64,000 nt of DNA from JAXMBN01 sp046349875 (GTDB lineage: Bacteria > Planctomycetota > Planctomycetia > Pirellulales > Pirellulaceae), in NCBI GenBank assembly GCA_046349875.1, contig JAXMBN010000001.1:62001-126000 (forward strand), written 5' to 3'. A program made the position numbers and the translations under genes. Positions 37,493 to 47,317 of the stretch are shown here, piece after piece (position 1 is the first letter of the stretch; every line of letters begins with the position of its first letter). Below the pieces are notes generated by a model, which saw nothing but the letters and a program-made list of their open reading frames with translations, was not told the DNA's origin and did no database searches.

Positions 37493-39025
37493 ATGTACCG
37501 ATTCAAACTCGCCCTGGCATTTGCATTTCTGTTGGTCAGTTCTTGCTTATGGCTTCAACCATCGCAGGCTCAAGAGCGTCCCAACGTCCTCTTCATCATA
37601 TCGGACGACCTCAACAATCTCTTAGGGTGCTATGGAGATCCGCTTGCAAGAACGCCCAATATCGATCGATTGGCAGCGAGGGGCCTTCGATTCGACAAAG
37701 CCTACTGCACTTTCCCTCTTTGCGGCCCCAGTCGCAATTCGATGCTGACGGGACTTTATCCAAACAGTACGGGGATATTGGCCAACGCTCAGATCTTTCG
37801 GCAAAGCATCCCTCAGCAACATTCGTTGCCTCAAGCCTTTCGACTCAGCGGTTATTTTGCAGCTCGCATCGGAAAGCTCTACCACTACAACGTCCCTAAG
37901 TCGATTGGAACCAATGGTCATGACGATCCGGGATCGTGGGAACTGGAATTGAATCCGGGTGGTGTCGACCGCATGGAAGAAGAGCCCAACATCTTTACGC
38001 TGACACCCAATCAGTTCGGTGGAACATTGAGTTGGTATGCTTCGCCAAAGAGCGATGCCCATCATACGGATGGCATGATGGCGCAGGATGCCGAATGGGT
38101 ATTGGAGCGATGTGCACAGCGCAAAGACCGCCCCTTCTTTTTGTCGGTGGGCTTTTTCAGACCGCATACTCCTTATGTTGCTCCCAAGGATCCATACTTT
38201 GGATACCATCCTGTCGATAAAATGCCAGTCGTTCAAAACATCCAAGAAGACCAAGCCGACATTCCTCCAGCGGGCTTGGGAAGCTACAAAAAAGAACAAG
38301 ACAAACTCAACGACGATCTGCGACGACAGGCTCGCCAAGCCTACAACGCCAGCATCAGCTTCATGGATGCACAAGTCGGCAAGATTCTTGATGCACTCGA
38401 CCGCTTGGATTTGGCCAAAAACACGATCATCGTCTTCACAAGCGATCATGGTTACCATGTCGGTGAGCATGGATTATGGCAAAAGCAAAGCCTCTTCGAA
38501 GAGAGTGCTCGCGTGCCGATGCTGATCGTCGCTCCTGGTATCACTCGACCCAACTCGGTAGCGAATGCTCCCGTTTCACACCTCGATCTTTTTCCTACAC
38601 TTACCGAACTCTGTCGCGTGAAGACCCAGGAAAATATTCAAGGGCAAAGCCTTGTCCCCATGCTCAAGGATCCTCAGCAGTCAGGCCGAGGATGGGCGTT
38701 GACGCAAGTGGTACGCGGAGGCAACATACGACGCTTTGGGGCAAGCCCAGCCCAAGGAGACCAAGGCAATCGCTTTTTCGGATATAGCCTTCGCACCGAT
38801 CGCTATCGCTATACCGAATGGGATGAAGGACGAGAAGGAGCCGAACTCTATGATCACCAAAATGACGCCAAAGAACTGACCAACTTGGCCAATCTTTCTT
38901 CTCATGCTGACATCCGAAAGAAACTTTCCGACCAACTGAAATCGGCTGTATCTTCGACGATGCCAGCTTCAGGCAAAACTCCTGAAGTCGGTAAAGAACT
39001 TTGGGCACCCAACCTAACAGAATAG
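37493..39025 (+). CDS. Formylglycine-dependent sulfatase, iduronate-2-sulfatase-like
   Basis: A 510-residue exported enzyme (signal peptide residues 1-26). Metal-binding DD is in FIISDDLNNLLGCYGD near residue 38, the active-site motif is Cys77-G-P-S-R81, and the segment FTSDHGYHVGEHGLWQKQSL is typical of iduronate-2-sulfatase-like members. It would desulfate polysaccharides in the periplasm or outside the cell. It is flanked on both sides by copies of the same hairpin repeat. It converges on the next sulfatase gene. Confidence 0.93.
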   Translation: MYRFKLALAFAFLLVSSCLWLQPSQAQERPNVLFIISDDLNNLLGCYGDPLARTPNIDRLAARGLRFDKAYCTFPLCGPSRNSMLTGLYPNSTGILANAQIFRQSIPQQHSLPQAFRLSGYFAARIGKLYHYNVPKSIGTNGHDDPGSWELELNPGGVDRMEEEPNIFTLTPNQFGGTLSWYASPKSDAHHTDGMMAQDAEWVLERCAQRKDRPFFLSVGFFRPHTPYVAPKDPYFGYHPVDKMPVVQNIQEDQADIPPAGLGSYKKEQDKLNDDLRRQARQAYNASISFMDAQVGKILDALDRLDLAKNTIIVFTSDHGYHVGEHGLWQKQSLFEESARVPMLIVAPGITRPNSVANAPVSHLDLFPTLTELCRVKTQENIQGQSLVPMLKDPQQSGRGWALTQVVRGGNIRRFGASPAQGDQGNRFFGYSLRTDRYRYTEWDEGREGAELYDHQNDAKELTNLANLSSHADIRKKLSDQLKSAVSSTMPASGKTPEVGKELWAPNLTE

Positions 39026-39031
39026 GATCAT

Positions 39032-39054
39032 TGTCGACTTCCAGTCCCTGGAAG
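39032..39054. repeat. Inverted copy of the GTCGAC/CTTCCAG repeat after the sulfatase gene
   Basis: GTCGACTTCCAGTCCCTGGA and its following bases lie in the 55-bp gap between two convergent sulfatase genes, in the opposite orientation to most copies at 37.2-37.4 kb. A second GTCGAC follows at 39064. The hairpin might serve as a bidirectional terminator, but no T-tract adjoins it. Confidence 0.85.
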
Positions 39055-39080
39055 GAACTTATTGTCGACAATGGTTGATG

Positions 39081-40493
39081 TTATGGATTAGGACGAGGCA
39101 CAAACTTCCAACGGGAAGGGTCGCTCAATAGACGCGGTGCAACCTTCACGGGAGTGTTGTCTGCTTGCTGCTTGCGCCATCGAGCCAATGAAGTTCGCAG
39201 GTCGCTCAAGGATTCGGCGTACTTGGGATCCGATGCCACGTTGTGCATTTCGTCAGGATCCATTTCGAGATCATACAATTCTTCGGCGGGCCGTTCGTAA
39301 TATCGCTGGACCTTCTTGGCTGTTACGGGATCGCCTTCCGCCTGCGCAACCCAGGTTTGAAAATACCGCCATCCATCGCCGCTTCCACCTCCTTGGTCGA
39401 TATGGGTCGTATGAGCCCAAGTGGGTTCGAGATTGAGAATGTACTTGAACTTCTCGGTTCGAACGCTACGGCAAGGGTAGATATTCTTGTCACCATCGTT
39501 GTGGTGCGTCGTATAGATGGCGTCGCGATGCGAATCGACCTTTCCTCGCAATACCTTCTCAAAGGAACGGCCATCGATATCGCGATCGACTTTTCCACCA
39601 CCGATCTCGATCATCGTTGGAACAATGTCGATCCATTGCACCATGGCCTTCGATCGTCCCTGTGAAACAACCCCAGGCCACACGACAATCATGGGGACTT
39701 GGATTCCCAAATCGTAGAGGTTCCACTTTCCAAAGGGCCATTGCCCACCATGATCACTCGTATACATAAAAAGTGTTTTCTTAGGATCGAGCTCTTTCTG
39801 CGTTAGCTCGTAAATCTCCCCCAATTCGCGGTCGGCCTTGGTGATGTCCGTGTAGTACCGCGCACGCTGATTGCGAGTCTCGGGTGTATCGACATGCTGC
39901 ACCGGTACCTGGATATCATCGGGCTTGTACTCCTCGATGTTGGACCATGGGACATGCGGATGATGCGTTCCCACAAACAAGCAGAGTGGCTTGCTTCGAT
40001 CGCGTTCACGAAGAAACTTGGCTACCGTTTCTACATCGTACTTATCATTGGTAACATCGAATCCGTAGCGCTGAGCTCCTTTATAGTGGGCTACTTTTCC
40101 GAAGGCAGCCGATTCGTAGCCAAGGTCCCGTAGATCCTCCATCAACGATCGAACCTCGGGACGCTTGAAACTATGGTTGGCTTCTGCCCCATTCCTCGCC
40201 GGCATGAGTCCCGTCAGAAATGCGGAACGACTCGGCGCGCAGGAAGGTGATGCCACAAAGGCTCGATCGAATACCATACCCATCGACGCTAGTCGCTGCA
40301 TGTTGGGAGTCTTGATGTCCTTGGCCCCGTAGGGAGTCGAATCGCGTTGACCATGATCATCCGAAAGAAAGATCACCATGTCGGGCCGCGAACTTTTCCT
40401 TTGCGGCTCGGAGGGCGTGGCTCTCAGACTGGGACTCAGCGTGAATGCAACTCCCAACGTCACCACCCAAGCCAACAATTGTTGTATTTTCAT
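39081..40493 (-). CDS. Formylglycine-dependent sulfatase, N-sulfoglucosamine-sulfohydrolase-like
   Basis: About 470 residues from the ATG at 40493 (MKIQQLLAWVVTLGVAFTLS, a signal peptide); six residues upstream of it also read as open frame. Metal-binding DD lies in IFLSDDHGQRDSTPYG near residue 45, the catalytic motif is Cys85-A-P-S-R89, and later YTSDHGGQWPFGKWNLYD. The C-terminal part, with RYYERPAEELYDLEMDPDE, resembles heparan N-sulfatases. It probably acts on sulfated glycans outside the cytoplasm. It converges on the previous sulfatase and follows the amidohydrolase gene on the same strand. Confidence 0.92.
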   Translation of the reverse strand: MKIQQLLAWVVTLGVAFTLSPSLRATPSEPQRKSSRPDMVIFLSDDHGQRDSTPYGAKDIKTPNMQRLASMGMVFDRAFVASPSCAPSRSAFLTGLMPARNGAEANHSFKRPEVRSLMEDLRDLGYESAAFGKVAHYKGAQRYGFDVTNDKYDVETVAKFLRERDRSKPLCLFVGTHHPHVPWSNIEEYKPDDIQVPVQHVDTPETRNQRARYYTDITKADRELGEIYELTQKELDPKKTLFMYTSDHGGQWPFGKWNLYDLGIQVPMIVVWPGVVSQGRSKAMVQWIDIVPTMIEIGGGKVDRDIDGRSFEKVLRGKVDSHRDAIYTTHHNDGDKNIYPCRSVRTEKFKYILNLEPTWAHTTHIDQGGGSGDGWRYFQTWVAQAEGDPVTAKKVQRYYERPAEELYDLEMDPDEMHNVASDPKYAESLSDLRTSLARWRKQQADNTPVKVAPRLLSDPSRWKFVPRPNP

Positions 40494-40547
40494 GGTTGTC
40501 ACTCGCCCCATTCGATCCGAAGCCGTTCATCGATCCGCGGAACCACT

Positions 40548-42239
40548 TCACTCGGAAAACTCAAGCCATCCAAATTCCGAAGGTGTATGAGCGGATCCGG
40601 TACCCGTTGGATTCCACGCCATGAAAACGCGATGCGCAGTGTCATGCCGATACAAATTGAGCTTCCAACGCACACCAACCTTCGGTTCTTGATCGCTCAG
40701 ACTCTTCAAAGGTATTCGAACTTCGGTGATCCAAACCTTGTTTTCGGAATCGAGACGAACTTTCGACTCCATTTTGCTCGACCATTCAAAATCTTTCTCA
40801 GGCAAGCTGAGTTTTAGATCCAACTGTTCGCCATTGGGAGCCCATTCATACTCGGTGTAATCCTTGATTTGCTCGGGATTTGAACCGATGAATGCCTCGA
40901 CCACGTCGCCATCCCATAGCCCAAGTCGCTCGCCAGTTCCTTGCGGCTTCGGTTGAAGAAGTTCGGTGTAGGGAGCTTCATAGGCCAGATAGAGATAGTG
41001 ATCACTCCACAAACCACGGACTTTCGTGCTGAGATGCGGATGTGCTTTGGCATCGCGAAGTCCATACTCGATTCTTGCGGGTACAGCCGACTTCCATGCG
41101 GCTTCTTGCAAAGATCCATCCGGCGCAAAATCAGTTGCGATCTTCTTGATCCGCATGATCGGCTTGGGCCAACTTTGACCGAGAATCCTTCGAGCATTAT
41201 CGAAATAGACTTTTCGAAGTACCTCGGGAGGCAAATAGATGCTGCTGATTTTCCAGTTGCCTTGAATCGGAGTCATGTGGGTCCAATCCCGATCCTTGGT
41301 TTCAAAGAACTTCCACGACTTTTCAAAGAAAGTATACGCTTCTTGGTCGGTTGGACGTTCTTGATCACCAGCGGAACCTAAGATGTAACGCGTGTTGACC
41401 ATGAAGTCACTACCGAACACAAATCGATCCTGATGCTTGACAAACAGCGCATGCAATTTGTCCGAAGGCTGACGCCCGATCTCAGGGATGCGAGCAGCGA
41501 TATCGGCCATCATGTTGGGATGCTCGCTCAATTGACGATCCACCCAATCCAGATCTTCGGGGTTGTTTGCAAAATGAACGCAAACAAAGGTCGTCTTCGG
41601 ATGCCGACCAATCACGCGAGCCAACGCATCCAAGAGTTCCATGCGAGGCGGATACTTGGCAGGATCGCCAAACCACCAGTTAGGATGATCGCGCAACTCT
41701 TCCCATCGTTCATTGGTTTCATTGAGCGGTTCCCAAAAGGCCTTGGGATCGCCCACGTGAATACTGACCGGCATATTCAGCTCACCACACTTGGCCCAAG
41801 CGGGATCAAGTTTTGGATCATCGATTTTGATGAGCTTTCCTTGACCATCTTTGAGATAGAGTCCGAGACGTTTGAATTCTTTGACTCCCGATGCACCCAA
41901 GCGTTTGCCTTCGACGATTTGAGCCACCGCCCGATCGCTCCAATTCGGATCATCCCAACCGGAGTAGTCGATCAACATATGATGGACGAATCGTCCTGGA
42001 GCCACCTGCTGGGCGATCGCCTTGAGTTTTTCAAAGGCGGATGTTTCTCCTTCTTTATGCGTCACCGTTCCCGACCCGAGTTCCACCGCCACGCCGATTC
42101 CCGCTAAATCCATGATTCCGATGGCTTGCTTGAAATACTCGGGCTTGCCACTAATGTGCGTGTGAACGTCGGCGATGCGATGTTCGGCTCGCCATGTTTC
42201 TGGTGAATAGGCTTCGCGGAGTGGATGTCCTTCAGGCAA
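40548..42239 (-). CDS. Amidohydrolase fused to a CBM9/DOMON-like domain, signal peptide out of frame
   Basis: The main frame (563 residues from TTG 42239) has an amidohydrolase metal-site start IADVHTHISG, TTFVCVHFANN, and FVFGSDFMVNTRYILG, matching a metal-dependent TIM-barrel hydrolase. From about residue 390 a second domain follows, resembling the carbohydrate-binding CBM9/DOMON type (GDVVEAFIGSNPEQ and IPLKSLSDQEPKVGVRWKLN). No good start codon exists in this frame. In-frame upstream sequence reads KFWGLGFAVLGASVAGQGLP, the core of a signal peptide. Its basic start, MRRIAARVAGHV from the ATG at 42340, lies one frame over, separated by the AAAA run (TTTT at 42291-42294 on the plus strand). 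An indel there would restore a normal exported protein. Reaction unknown. Confidence 0.75.
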   Translation of the reverse strand: MPEGHPLREAYSPETWRAEHRIADVHTHISGKPEYFKQAIGIMDLAGIGVAVELGSGTVTHKEGETSAFEKLKAIAQQVAPGRFVHHMLIDYSGWDDPNWSDRAVAQIVEGKRLGASGVKEFKRLGLYLKDGQGKLIKIDDPKLDPAWAKCGELNMPVSIHVGDPKAFWEPLNETNERWEELRDHPNWWFGDPAKYPPRMELLDALARVIGRHPKTTFVCVHFANNPEDLDWVDRQLSEHPNMMADIAARIPEIGRQPSDKLHALFVKHQDRFVFGSDFMVNTRYILGSAGDQERPTDQEAYTFFEKSWKFFETKDRDWTHMTPIQGNWKISSIYLPPEVLRKVYFDNARRILGQSWPKPIMRIKKIATDFAPDGSLQEAAWKSAVPARIEYGLRDAKAHPHLSTKVRGLWSDHYLYLAYEAPYTELLQPKPQGTGERLGLWDGDVVEAFIGSNPEQIKDYTEYEWAPNGEQLDLKLSLPEKDFEWSSKMESKVRLDSENKVWITEVRIPLKSLSDQEPKVGVRWKLNLYRHDTAHRVFMAWNPTGTGSAHTPSEFGWLEFSE

Positions 42240-42714
42240 TCCTTGCCCAGCTACCGAAGCCCCTAAGACGGCGAATCCTAGTCCCCAGAATTTTGAGACG
42301 ATCGTACGTGTCCAGCGACTCGGGCTGCGATTCGGCGCATTTCGGCACTCATTTGGCTAAAGAACTTCATGGCAGGGCTCGCGGGTTGAGGAAACGAGAA
42401 AGAAATGTTGCCAAGCGGTACCGTCTGCGGTTCGAAAAACGGCCGGTTCACGAGGCAGGAGGGCGATTGTTTACGGATGGGAAAATTGTAACGGAGCCCC
42501 AATCGACCGTCGATCAATGGAAGGATCTATTTTCGCACCACCTGGGAATGGTTGACAAACCAGAGATAATAAGAGCATCCTCAATGAGGATGGACGGTGT
42601 TTTGAAGAGATTTTGTGCAAAGATGGATCTTCAATACCCGTAGTGCATCCCGCACGTCGTTTCCCATTCAAGCCTTGGTCTATTGCCAGCCCTTCACCAT
42701 AGGACCTATTTTTC

Positions 42715-43941
42715 ATGACGCAATCGATTCGCCGCAATCCTACTCGTTCGGTACGCGTGGGAACGATTTCGATTGGACATCAGCATCCTATCGCCGTGCA
42801 AAGCATGTGTGCGACCCACACGAAAGATATCGATGCAACCGTAGCCCAGATCCATGATCTTCAAAAGGCGGGGGCCGACGTGATTCGCGTTGCCGTTGAT
42901 AGTGACAAGGACGCCGAAGCATTGGCCGAAATCCGAAAGCAAACCACGGCCAATCTTTCGGTAGACCTTCAAGAAAACTATCGACTTGCCGCCAAGGTAG
43001 CTCCTCATGTCGACAAGATTCGCTACAACCCTGGGCATCTCTACCATCATGAAAAATCCAAACCATGGCAGGAGAAGGTCCAGTTCCTGGCAGACATCGC
43101 CAAAGAACATGATTGTGCTCTTCGCGTCGGCGTTAATTGCGGTAGTCTCGACCCCGATAAAAAATCGAAATACTCGGCCGAGGATTCGATTAGCCCAATG
43201 ATCGAGTCGGCAGCTGATCATTGCGCCTATCTCGACTCCATCGGATTCACTCGATACGTTGTGTCGCTCAAGGATAGCGATCCTTCCAAAGTCGTTGAAA
43301 TCAATCAACGCTTTGCAGTAGTCCGCCCTGACGTTCCGCTGCACCTAGGAGTGACCGAAGCTGGCCTGCCTCCCGATGGCATTATTAAGACTCGCATCGC
43401 CTTTGAGCAACTGATTGGACGCGGTATCGGCGACACGATTCGCGTTTCGCTTACCGTACCCAATCCACAGAAGAAGCTCGAGATCGAAGCGGGACGCCAG
43501 ATCATCGACGATATCCAACAAGGACGCTTGCGAAGCGTCGTTGCCTTGGATCCCAACAAACTCAACATCATCTCATGCCCGAGCTGTTCACGGGTTGAAA
43601 ACGAAGCCTTCGTCGAACTAGCTCAAGCGGTCAAAGAGATGTCGCAGTATGCCAAGGATGAGAAGATCACGATTGCGGTCATGGGTTGCCGCGTCAATGG
43701 ACCCGGCGAGACGGATGATGCCGACCTTGGACTTTGGTGCGGTCCTGCCAAGGTCAACCTCAAGAAGGGAAGCGAAAGCCTGGGCGCTTCTGAATACGAT
43801 GAAATTTTAGGTGTTCTCAAGGAACGAACTCGATCAACTCATCGCCAACAGACGCTTCCAATAGCGACTAAATCACTCCGTTCATCCACGACAATCTACA
43901 ACCGACACTGGCTCCTCGTCTGCCACGTTCCTCCGCAATGA
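42715..43941 (+). CDS. ispG: (E)-4-hydroxy-3-methylbut-2-enyl-diphosphate synthase
   Basis: A 408-residue IspG/GcpE enzyme of the methylerythritol phosphate pathway to isoprenoids. It reduces MEcPP to HMBPP with a [4Fe-4S] cluster whose ligands are visible: Cys288 and Cys291 in ISCPSCSRVE and Cys325 in GCRVNGPGE. The N-terminal barrel motifs SVRVGTISIGHQHP and VQSMCATHTKD are intact. Conserved sequence ends at about residue 373 (LKERTR). The last 35 residues are unlike the family and derive from DNA resembling the adjacent tandem repeat. Confidence 0.95.
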   Translation: MTQSIRRNPTRSVRVGTISIGHQHPIAVQSMCATHTKDIDATVAQIHDLQKAGADVIRVAVDSDKDAEALAEIRKQTTANLSVDLQENYRLAAKVAPHVDKIRYNPGHLYHHEKSKPWQEKVQFLADIAKEHDCALRVGVNCGSLDPDKKSKYSAEDSISPMIESAADHCAYLDSIGFTRYVVSLKDSDPSKVVEINQRFAVVRPDVPLHLGVTEAGLPPDGIIKTRIAFEQLIGRGIGDTIRVSLTVPNPQKKLEIEAGRQIIDDIQQGRLRSVVALDPNKLNIISCPSCSRVENEAFVELAQAVKEMSQYAKDEKITIAVMGCRVNGPGETDDADLGLWCGPAKVNLKKGSESLGASEYDEILGVLKERTRSTHRQQTLPIATKSLRSSTTIYNRHWLLVCHVPPQ

Positions 43942-43949
43942 AACACTCC

Positions 43950-45550
43950 TATCAACCGCAGAGGGCGGGGATCGCAGCTTTGCAATTCAAGTCACTTTTC
44001 TCCAAGTCACTTCGATCAAAATTCCTCTGCGGACTCAGCGGCTTCTCCGCGTTTCGATCGATCACTCTCCATCCGCGACAATCCTGCGCACACAAACTTC
44101 TGTAATCGTCATCTAGCGATTCAACTTCCTCCGCAATGAAACACTTCTTATCAACCGCAGAGGGCTGCAGGATCGCAGAGGATTCCGTATTAAGCTAGAT
44201 TGATCTGTATCGACTAGAGACAACGTAATTAGTCATATTCAAGACTTGAGCATTCTTTGCAATTCAAGTCACTTTTCCCTAAATCACTTCGATCAAAATT
44301 CCTCTGCGGACTCAGCGCTCTCCGCGTTTCAATCGATCACTCTTCATCCGCGACAATCCTGCGCCCAATCTTCTGTAATCGATCATCTAGCGATTCACCT
44401 TCCTCCACAATGAAATGCTTCTATCAACCGCAGGGCGCGGGGATCGCAGAGAATTACTATTGATTTAGATTGATCTGTATTGACTGAAGACAACGTAATG
44501 ATTGATATTCAAGACTTGAACATTCTTTGCAATTCAAGTCACCTTTCCCTAAATCACTTCGATTAAAATTCCTCTGCGGACTCAGCGCTCTCCGCGTTTC
44601 AATCAATCACTCTTCATCCGCGACAATCCTGCGTACAATCTTCTGTAATCGATATCTAGCGATTCACCTTCTTCCGCGATGAAACACTTCGATGAACCGC
44701 AGAGGGCGCGGGGATCGCAGAGAATTACTATTGATTTAGATTGATCTGCATTGACTAGAAGACAACGTAATGATTGATATTCAAGACTTGAACATTCTTT
44801 GCAATTCAAGTCACCTTTCCCTAAATCACTTCGATTAAAATTCCTCTGCGGACTCCGGCTCTCCGCGTTTCAATCAATCACTCTTCATCCGCGACAATCC
44901 TGCGTACAATCTTCTGTAATCGATATCTGGCGATTCACTTTCTTCCACAATGTAACGCTTCTATCAACCGCAGAGGCGCGGGGATCGCAGAGAATTCGTA
45001 TTGATCTAGATTGATCTGTATCGACTTGAAGACAAGCGTAAATGATTGATATTCAAGACTTGATCATTCTTTGCAATTCAAGTCACCTTTTCCCTAAATC
45101 GCTTCGATTAAAATTCCTCTGCGGACTCAGCGTACTCCGCGTTTCAATCAATCACTCTTCATCCGCGACAATCCTGCGTACAATCTTCTGTAATCGATAT
45201 CTAGCGATTCTTTCTTCCGCAATGTAACGCTTCTATCAACCGCAGAGGGCGGGGATCGCAGAGAATTCGTATTGATCCGTTGATCTGTATCGACTTGAAG
45301 ACAACGTAATTAGTCATATTCAAGACTTGAGCATTCTTTGCAATTCAAGTCACTTTTCCCTAAATCACTTCAATCAAAATTCCTCTGCGGACTCAGCGCT
45401 CTCCGCGTTTCAATCGATCACTCTCCATCCGCGACAATCCTGCGTAGCGATTCACCTTCCTCCACAATGAATCACTTCTTCCCTAAGTCACTTAGATCAA
45501 AAATCCTCTGCGGATTCAGCGCTCTCTGCGTTTCAATCCATCACTCTCCG
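43950..45550. repeat. Tandem array of about 270-bp intergenic repeat units
   Basis: At least six units, marked by the block CAATTCAAGTCAC at 43983, 44260, 44530, 44802, 45074 and 45341, i.e. a period of 267-277 bp, plus a partial unit from about 45475. Each unit holds CTCTGCGGACTCAGCG early and CCGCAGAGG-like and CGCAGAG segments later, so CTCTGCGG can pair with CCGCAGAG inside the unit. Small ORFs starting MQFKSLFPKSLRSKF recur within the units but are a product of repetition. The array lies between ispG and holB and holds no other gene. Confidence 0.92.
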
Positions 45551-45554
45551 TTGA

Positions 45555-46622
45555 TTAAGCTTCTTGCAGAGAAGCGATGTCGGCGGCCCACGCCTCGACA
45601 ATGGATGCGGGAGCGATATTGCGATCGACTTCATAGCTGGCGTCGAGTGTCCGCAGGATCGAGCGAGTTGGTTTTTCAAGCGAATTCGATTGGACCGCGT
45701 GTGTTTGTTGGACGATCGCTAATAAGGCTCGGTCGGATTGCTCTTTGGCTCCCTCACCGAGCACTGCATTCCACTGAGCTCGGAAGAAGTCATTGGCAAA
45801 GCGAAAGATGGTCTTCAAACGGGCGCGTCGATCTTGCCCGTCTTTTCCTACCGATTCGACGGCTCCTACGACGGCCTTGACGATACCGACCCAATCCATA
45901 GGACGCTGTCCAAGCTGAGTATAAAACTGCGAGCGAAACTCCATCAATTTAGGATCCGCCAAACTACAATACGCAGCATAACTTCCTTCGGAAATCCCAA
46001 GCAGCGACTCTTTCAATTCCGGAGAAGCCAATTCTTGCGCATGACGATCGATCAGAGTGCGAAGGTCATCCGCGTCGAGCGATTGGAATCGAACGATTTG
46101 GCTTCGCGATCGAATGGTAGGCAATTGCCGCTGCAAGCTTGTGCCGATCAGAAAAATGCGCGAGCCAAGTGGTGGCTCTTCCAAAGTTTTGAGCAAAGCG
46201 TTGGCGCTTTCTTCATTGAAATAATCCGCATCATCGATGATGGCTACTTTGCCTACGCCGTGAAAGGACTTGTGCCCAAGATCATGGATCAAGCCTTCTC
46301 GTCCTCGCGCGTCGGGTGAACCAACGAACAAATCGATCGGAAGCACCGACTTTTCACTTGGCTTGCTTACTTCGAGCAAATCAGGGTGCGTCGAAGCATC
46401 GACTTGGGCGCACGATTCGCACGCATAACATGGCTCTAGCTGGAAGGGTTTCCGATGAGGACACAGAATCGACTTGGCCAAAAGCCTAGCCATCGTTCGT
46501 TTGCCAATACCCTCGGGCCCAACGAACAAAAAGGTGTTCGCTAGCCGATGCGCTTGCAGGGCATTTTCAAACCATTGTCGCTGTTTAGTGTGTCCGAGCA
46601 AATCGCTCCACTTCATGCTCAA
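45555..46622 (-). CDS. holB: DNA polymerase III delta' subunit
   Basis: A 355-residue AAA+ clamp-loader subunit. The N-terminal part has SDLLGHTKQRQWFENALQAH, the P-loop GPEGIGKRTMA near residue 34, four Cys of a zinc module (CPHRKPFQLEPCYACESC, about 53-71), and the DDADYFNEESANALLKTLEE helicase-like motif. This subunit assists loading of the beta clamp at replication forks. Immediately downstream (minus-strand sense) lies the tandem repeat array. The upstream gene is 3 bp away on the same strand, so a two-gene operon is likely. Confidence 0.92.
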   Translation of the reverse strand: MSMKWSDLLGHTKQRQWFENALQAHRLANTFLFVGPEGIGKRTMARLLAKSILCPHRKPFQLEPCYACESCAQVDASTHPDLLEVSKPSEKSVLPIDLFVGSPDARGREGLIHDLGHKSFHGVGKVAIIDDADYFNEESANALLKTLEEPPLGSRIFLIGTSLQRQLPTIRSRSQIVRFQSLDADDLRTLIDRHAQELASPELKESLLGISEGSYAAYCSLADPKLMEFRSQFYTQLGQRPMDWVGIVKAVVGAVESVGKDGQDRRARLKTIFRFANDFFRAQWNAVLGEGAKEQSDRALLAIVQQTHAVQSNSLEKPTRSILRTLDASYEVDRNIAPASIVEAWAADIASLQEA

Positions 46623-46625
46623 TCC

Positions 46626-47228
46626 TTAGGGGGCGGCGTTCTTCGACAATAGGTTCAGCACTTCAGTCCGCAACCGTCGCACCATCGCGGTGCGTTCTTC
46701 GGCTTTTGCAACGTTGCCCTGTTGCATCGCTTGCACGCTTTCTTCTTCCAAGATGCGAGCCGATTGCAAAAGCAACTCTGCAGCATGCCATTCCTTCGAA
46801 CTCACGCGACTGGCATCCGTGGTCATAGTGGCATTGGTTGCGTTCAGGGAAGGAGGCACCTCTCGTCCAGGAAATCGTGTGGCCAGATCCTGCATCATCA
46901 TACTTCGGATTTGATGATAGAGCGGATCTTGTTCGGGAGGAGTGCCCTCTTGAGGCAAAGGCGTGGGACCAGGAGGAATCACATCGATCTCGGGTGCTTC
47001 CAGCGAAGGAATCGTATTGGAGGGGCTTGCCGGATCGCTGGGCCCCGTAGCGTCCTTGCCTGGAAAAGGACTGCCGATGGTCGCCGTTGTACTGGGTGGT
47101 TGAGGGGAATCAGGTACAGACAATCGCACAGGATCTTGAGGACTTATGGTACGCACAACGCCTGAGAACAATGCGCCGACGACAATCGCTGAAGAGAGTC
47201 CATAGGCGATGAATAATTTTGGTATCAT
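46626..47228 (-). CDS. Hypothetical single-span membrane protein, Pro-rich
   Basis: 200 residues from the ATG at 47228, preferred because it directly precedes an uncleaved signal-anchor-like segment (FIAYGLSSAIVVGALFSGVV). A proline/serine-rich region (about residues 35-105) follows, then a helical C-terminal domain (EWHAAELLLQSARILEEESV and KAEERTAMVRRLRTEVLNL) that may be coiled coil. No family recognised. It lies 3 bp before holB, so co-expression is likely but a functional link is not evident. Confidence 0.7.
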   Translation of the reverse strand: MIPKLFIAYGLSSAIVVGALFSGVVRTISPQDPVRLSVPDSPQPPSTTATIGSPFPGKDATGPSDPASPSNTIPSLEAPEIDVIPPGPTPLPQEGTPPEQDPLYHQIRSMMMQDLATRFPGREVPPSLNATNATMTTDASRVSSKEWHAAELLLQSARILEEESVQAMQQGNVAKAEERTAMVRRLRTEVLNLLSKNAAP

Positions 47229-47317
47229 AAAGTTACATCCTGACGATTGTGGATTGATCCATTCTGTTTCATTCCAGTTGTCCACTTTCTATCCAGTTGA
47301 CCTACGAGAAGCTCGAT

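Noticed and set aside
44257..45880. Repeated small ORFs starting MQFKSLFPKSL inside the tandem array
   Set aside because: They arise from the same repeated DNA, change length between units through stops and indels, and have no ribosome binding sites.
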